From positions 168,018 through 232,017 of the forward strand of contig NZ_BMGK01000006.1 of NCBI RefSeq assembly GCF_014640155.1: DNA of 64,000 nt, written 5' to 3'. Made by a program: the position numbers and the translations under genes. Below are positions 63,817-64,000 of the stretch, one piece after another. Origin of the DNA: Planktosalinus lacus (GTDB lineage: Bacteria > Bacteroidota > Bacteroidia > Flavobacteriales > Flavobacteriaceae). The notes under the pieces were generated by a model. It was not told the DNA's origin and made no database searches. It saw only the letters and a list, made by a program, of their open reading frames with translations. Position 1 is the stretch's first letter. The number at the start of each line of letters is the position of its first letter.

Positions 63817-63847
63817 AAATATTTAAGTTAGTTTTGGTTGGTTAGTT

Positions 63848-63897
63848 GAAACCCTTTTGAAAGTGGAAACACTTGAGAGAGGGTTTCTCTTTTTTTG
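63848..63897 (+). terminator. Terminator after the basic secreted protein
   Basis: GAAACCC (63848-63854) pairs with GGGTTTC (63881-63887), with an inner AAGTG/CACTT stem, followed by a T run. Confidence 0.75.
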
Positions 63898-63946
63898 AGA
63901 CTGTTCAAAAAAGTGTGTCAAATTAATAATTTATTAATTTAGACAT

Positions 63947-64000
63947 ATGAAAGATATAGAAAAACAGAATGATTTTGAAAAACTGGTTACAGAACTTTCT
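63947..64000 (+). CDS. Start of a gene cut by the window edge
   Basis: ATG at 63947 opens 18 codons (MKDIEKQNDFEKLVTELS) to the edge. It could be the N-terminus of a larger cytosolic protein; no family can be read from so little. Confidence 0.45.
   Translation, partial: MKDIEKQNDFEKLVTELS

Overview
The window is a low-GC chromosomal segment from a member of the Bacteroidota, most likely family Flavobacteriaceae. The grounds are gene content (PorX of the type IX secretion system, an LpxC-FabZ fusion, DUF3817, THUMP-like methyltransferase), promoters with the TAnnTTTG -7 element characteristic of the phylum, many lipoprotein signal peptides, and little Shine-Dalgarno signal. I could not assign a genus. 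About 65 protein genes, three tRNA genes and one decayed gene fill it almost completely. There is no prophage, insertion sequence, CRISPR array or rRNA operon.

Layout. 1-16.2 kb is mixed housekeeping and envelope: a truncated M16 peptidase, DUF3817, an MscS channel, an EEP-family protein, Nudix, DUF72, an aldehyde dehydrogenase, a SatD/DUF3307 pair with a triple palindromic operator, a GreA-like protein, CorA, an OmpA protein coupled to a membrane-anchored helix-hairpin-helix protein, prohibitin and a VWA membrane protein. 16.2-25 kb is a minus-strand lipid A/fatty acid block: lpxD, lpxC-fabZ, lpxA, efp, two lipoproteins, mgsA, a second lpxD-like gene, an NTF2-like gene, sucD and fabG. 25-36 kb holds a divergent HD phosphohydrolase and porX, tsaE, a tiny lipoprotein overlapping a membrane protein gene, alanine and proline dehydrogenases, aroB, Lrp/DinB and an M14 peptidase facing an XRE regulator across a 298-bp spacer rich in GTTTAC-N4-GTAAAC sites.

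36-46 kb carries mscL-parC-parE, then about 1 kb without an intact gene. That kilobase holds a frameshifted NlpE-like lipoprotein pseudogene and an array of 18 imperfect 11-bp units. It is followed by ychF and an AbgT transporter. 46-57 kb has a four-gene run (ChaN-like, DUF4159, AI-2E, THUMP-like methyltransferase), tRNA-Ser/Pro/Arg, a thiolase, an NlpC/P60 peptidase, a TPR protein and gyrA. 57-64 kb has clpC with a DksA-like zinc protein, hutH, a cold-shock protein and a secreted, very basic low-complexity protein behind a sigma-54-like promoter.

Most genes are standard flavobacterial core. The parts least explained by known biology are the 11-bp phased array, the three-fold operator over the satD promoter, the XRE/M14 operator family, the OmpA/HhH gene pair, and the sigma-54-like site ahead of the basic secreted protein. 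I did not find a convincing new multi-gene defence or mobile system.
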